Shown: positions 53,457 to 55,407 of the stretch, piece after piece
Layout: each line of letters begins with the position of its first letter
Numbering within the stretch: position 1 is the first letter of the stretch
Assembly (NCBI RefSeq): GCF_000376985.1
Contig: NZ_AQYA01000024.1
Span: 1 to 55,407 of the forward strand
Direction: 5' to 3'
DNA: 55,407 nt
Origin: Streptococcus henryi DSM 19005
GTDB taxonomy: Bacteria > Bacillota > Bacilli > Lactobacillales > Streptococcaceae
The notes under the pieces: model-generated
What the model was told of the DNA's origin: nothing
The model's database searches: none
Seen by the model: the letters and a program-made list of their open reading frames with translations, nothing else
Position numbers and translations under genes: made by a program

Positions 53457-53501
53457 AAAATTTGTCAGAATAAAAATAGTTCGACCTCAAAGGTTGGTAT
53501 A

Positions 53502-53735
53502 ATGAATCGAAACGATAATCGTTATAGAAATGGGTTGTTAATTATGAGTAGAAAAAAATTTTTGTTAATCTTACTTAGTGTTTCTGTTGCCGTAACTGCT
53601 GTTGGAATAGGATTTTCTATTTACAACTATTATATTTTTTATAAGCCTTTTATAAATAGTACTACAATGGGATTGCTATCTGCATTTGTTATGAGTACAG
53701 CTATGATTATCATAGGTCTGTCAAAGACAGAATAA
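53502..53735 (+). CDS. Small membrane protein of the blp region
   Basis: 77 residues (62 if translation starts at the ATG at 53544, MSRKKFLLILL). Two membrane helices. No clear ribosome site at either start. Likely another immunity-type or accessory protein; no family recognised. Confidence 0.5.
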   Translation: MNRNDNRYRNGLLIMSRKKFLLILLSVSVAVTAVGIGFSIYNYYIFYKPFINSTTMGLLSAFVMSTAMIIIGLSKTE

Positions 53736-54036
53736 AAGGTAAGAGTGTAAGAGAATCAGCTTAATACAGGTTGGTTCTTTTTCTATTCAGCGCACAAAAT
53801 TGCTCGTTCAATACTAAATGTGACATTTCATAATATAGCGAATCTAATGATAAGATAATGGGCTATACTAAATATATGATTAATGAATATGGGTTAGTTT
53901 TCAGTGATTCGTTTGAAATATTAATATAATCGGGAGAGTCTTGTAGTGTTCGTGGTCAAATTTATTAACTTTCTAGTGATTTAAGTTAAATCAAAACCAG
54001 CCCTCAGGATTTTGCTATGATATACTCCCCTTATAG
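53736..54036. other. Interval between blp genes and the IS
   Basis: No gene seen. AAATGTGACATTTCATAATAT near 53817-53837 faintly resembles a BlpR half-site, so a blp gene may once have followed here and been displaced by the insertion sequence. Confidence 0.4.
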
Positions 54037-54088
54037 TGGACAGTGAAATAACAAAAACATTTCACTAGAAACTATGAGGGGTTTTCGT

Positions 54089-54775
54089 ATGTCCAAAAGA
54101 AGTCCAAAGAGTGTAGAAGAAAAGTTAGAGGCTGTCTTGTCTCACCTTGAGAAGGGGCAATCACTAAGTCAGTTGTCAAGGAGATTTGATGTCGCCATCT
54201 CGACTCTAGAAAGATGGATTAGACGTTACCAATCTGATGGTGAAGATGGTCTTGTGGAAAGTCGTACTTGGAAGAAATACACGTCGGAATTGAAGCAAGC
54301 TGCTGTTGAAGATTATCTATCTGGTCAGAGAGGATTAAATACTATTTGTCAAAAGTATGGTATTTCTAGTAAATCTGTTCTCGTACGATGGATAAAAGAG
54401 TATACTAGTGGTAAAGAAATCAAAGCTACTAGTAAAGGATTAAGTCGAATGAAGCAGGGACGTAAGACAAGTTTTGAAGAGCGAGTTGAGATTGTCAATT
54501 TTACCATTGCTCATGAGAAGAATTACCAGGCAGCTGTAGAGAAATATAGTGTTTCCTACCAGCAGGTCTATTCTTGGGTTAAGAAGTTTGAAAAGCAAGG
54601 TAGTCAAGGTTTAGTAGACCGCCGTGGTAAGGGCCTTGATAGTAAACCAAACCTGACTACTGAGGAAGAGTTACAACTCAAGATCAAACAGCTTGAGGAA
54701 CGTAACCGCTATTTAGAAGCGGAGGTTGGCCTGCTAAAAAAGTTGGAAGAAATCAAACGTCGAAACCAGAGGTAA
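54089..54775 (+). CDS. IS3-family transposase OrfA
   Basis: 228 residues with two or three helix-turn-helix units (SLSQLSRRFDVAISTLERWI, GLNTICQKYGISSKSVLVRW, NYQAAVEKYSVSYQQVYSWV) and a leucine-zipper-like C-terminus (LKIKQLEERNRYLEAEVGLL). It binds the IS ends and multimerises. ATG 54089 after GAGGGG. The slippery AAAAAAG at 54736-54742 allows -1 frameshifting into orfB. Confidence 0.88.
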   Translation: MSKRSPKSVEEKLEAVLSHLEKGQSLSQLSRRFDVAISTLERWIRRYQSDGEDGLVESRTWKKYTSELKQAAVEDYLSGQRGLNTICQKYGISSKSVLVRWIKEYTSGKEIKATSKGLSRMKQGRKTSFEERVEIVNFTIAHEKNYQAAVEKYSVSYQQVYSWVKKFEKQGSQGLVDRRGKGLDSKPNLTTEEELQLKIKQLEERNRYLEAEVGLLKKLEEIKRRNQR

Positions 54776-55407
54776 GACTAGGTCGTCACTTAGAGAAATT
54801 TCAAGCCCTTAAGGATTATTATGACGAGGAAAAAGAGCTATCTATCAGTGCTCTTTGCCAGATTTTGAAGGTGTCTCGGTCAGGCTATTAAACCATAAGG
54901 AAACTGCATCAGAGAAGCTTAATAGGGAACTTATGAGTCACATTAAAGACCTTCATTGTGAGTATAATGGCATCTTTGGCTATCGTCGGATGACGCTTAA
55001 CATCAATCGTCTGCTAGGCACTAACTACAACAAGAAACGCATTCGTCGTCTTATGCAAATCTTAGGACTTCAATCTGTCATTCGCCGGTCAAGAGGTTAC
55101 TGCACAAAGACCAGTTACAAGAATATTGAAGACAATCTCCTTAATCGCGATTTTACTGCCACTGCTCCCAATCAGAAATGGTGTACAGATGTCACTTTTA
55201 TGACCTACGGATTAGGCAGTAAGGCCTATTTAAGTGCTATTAAGGATCTCTACGATGGCTCAATCGTAGCCTATCATATCAGCCAACATAATGATAATCC
55301 GCTTGTTATGACAACACTAGCTAAAGCTATGGAAGACAATCCTGGTGCCAGACCTCTTCTTCATAGTGACCGAGGATCTCAATATACTTCTAGAGAGTAT
55401 CGTATGG
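54736..55407 (+). pseudogene. IS3-family transposase OrfB, disrupted, 3' end outside window
   Basis: After the -1 frame it reads RLGHLE-like start, SISALCQILKVSRSGYY, then TAA at 54889. The following part (NHKETASEKLNREL, FGYRRMTLNINRLLG, WCTDVTFM with first catalytic Asp, LLHSDRGSQYTS with second Asp) is in another frame. Comparison with the usual SGYYKWLNHK suggests about 10 bp were lost at 54889, so the transposase is broken. The catalytic Glu lies beyond the window. Confidence 0.8.

Larger units (their letters stand above)
54037..55407 (+). mobile_element. IS3-family (IS150 group) insertion sequence, right end outside window
   Basis: The left end is near 54037 (TGGACAGTGAAATAAC), with a nearby palindrome AGTGAAAT/ATTTCACT. 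Two overlapping frames (orfA, orfB) with an A6G slippery site and a DDE domain identify it. The element runs off the window. Confidence 0.82.

Overview
The window reads as low-GC Firmicute DNA and almost certainly comes from a Streptococcus, most likely the salivarius/thermophilus group. The evidence is the chromosomal order ispE - adcR-adcC-adcB - blpS-blpR-blpH, a pst operon followed by its own two-component system, an ICESt3/Tn916-superfamily conjugation module, and three relics of the streptococcal rpsI 3' end. Species assignment is inference.

Layout. (1) 1-4622: 3' part of a phosphate-uptake operon (pstC fragment, pstA, pstB, phoU, response regulator, sensor kinase). It is base-for-base identical, as far as I compared, to 41266-45887. 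(2) 4623-5339: a corrupted stretch that keeps gap-free register (offset 41265) with 45888-46604. Every difference I checked replaces a base by an alphabetically earlier one, which is the mark of two overlaid sequences whose ambiguity codes were collapsed, not of biology. (3) 5325-20700: integrase, DUF3173 protein, and a leftward conjugation module (CHAP hydrolase, VirB6, frameshifted VirB4, TcpE/TcpD/TcpC-like proteins, MobT relaxase, oriT, TcpA coupling protein, two DUF961-like proteins). (4) 20.47-25.5 kb: control module with face-to-face promoters over palindromic operators, two small HTH regulators, an ImmA-like protease, a self-cleaving CI/LexA-type repressor, UmuC, YolD and a DUF5960-like protein. 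(5) 25.5-32.7 kb: cargo with two related lipoproteins (one out of frame at a T8 tract) and a type II restriction-modification system (C5 methyltransferase, two-HTH regulator, MvaI/BcnI-like endonuclease). (6) 33.0-39.2 kb: a graveyard of integrated elements, each marked by a 51-bp rpsI 3'-end copy, the rpsI-type terminator and an integrase remnant, plus transposase and methyltransferase fragments, MobC-like genes without a relaxase, and an intact disulfide oxidoreductase and acetyltransferase. (7) 39.66-46.1 kb: complete pstS-C-A-B-phoU-RR-HK operon behind a Pho-box-like promoter. (8) 46.6 kb to end: chromosome with ispE, the zinc adc operon, the blp quorum-sensing genes, a small bacteriocin-like cluster, and an IS3-family insertion cut by the window edge.

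Interpretation. A 25-bp direct repeat (5325-5349 and 46590-46614) brackets 41,265 bp with the integrase beside the left copy. The simplest reading is one composite integrative element between these att sites, carrying conjugation genes, restriction-modification, older element remnants and the pst operon as right-end cargo. The first pst copy and the corrupted stretch then look like a mis-join at the att repeat: a contig ending in pst-att was overlapped with a contig holding the true left flank. A genuine tandem duplication cannot be excluded from sequence alone.

Mobility would need intact VirB4, which is frameshifted here, so the ICE as written is probably conjugation-defective unless that is a sequencing error. 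I see no CRISPR array, tRNA or rRNA gene.
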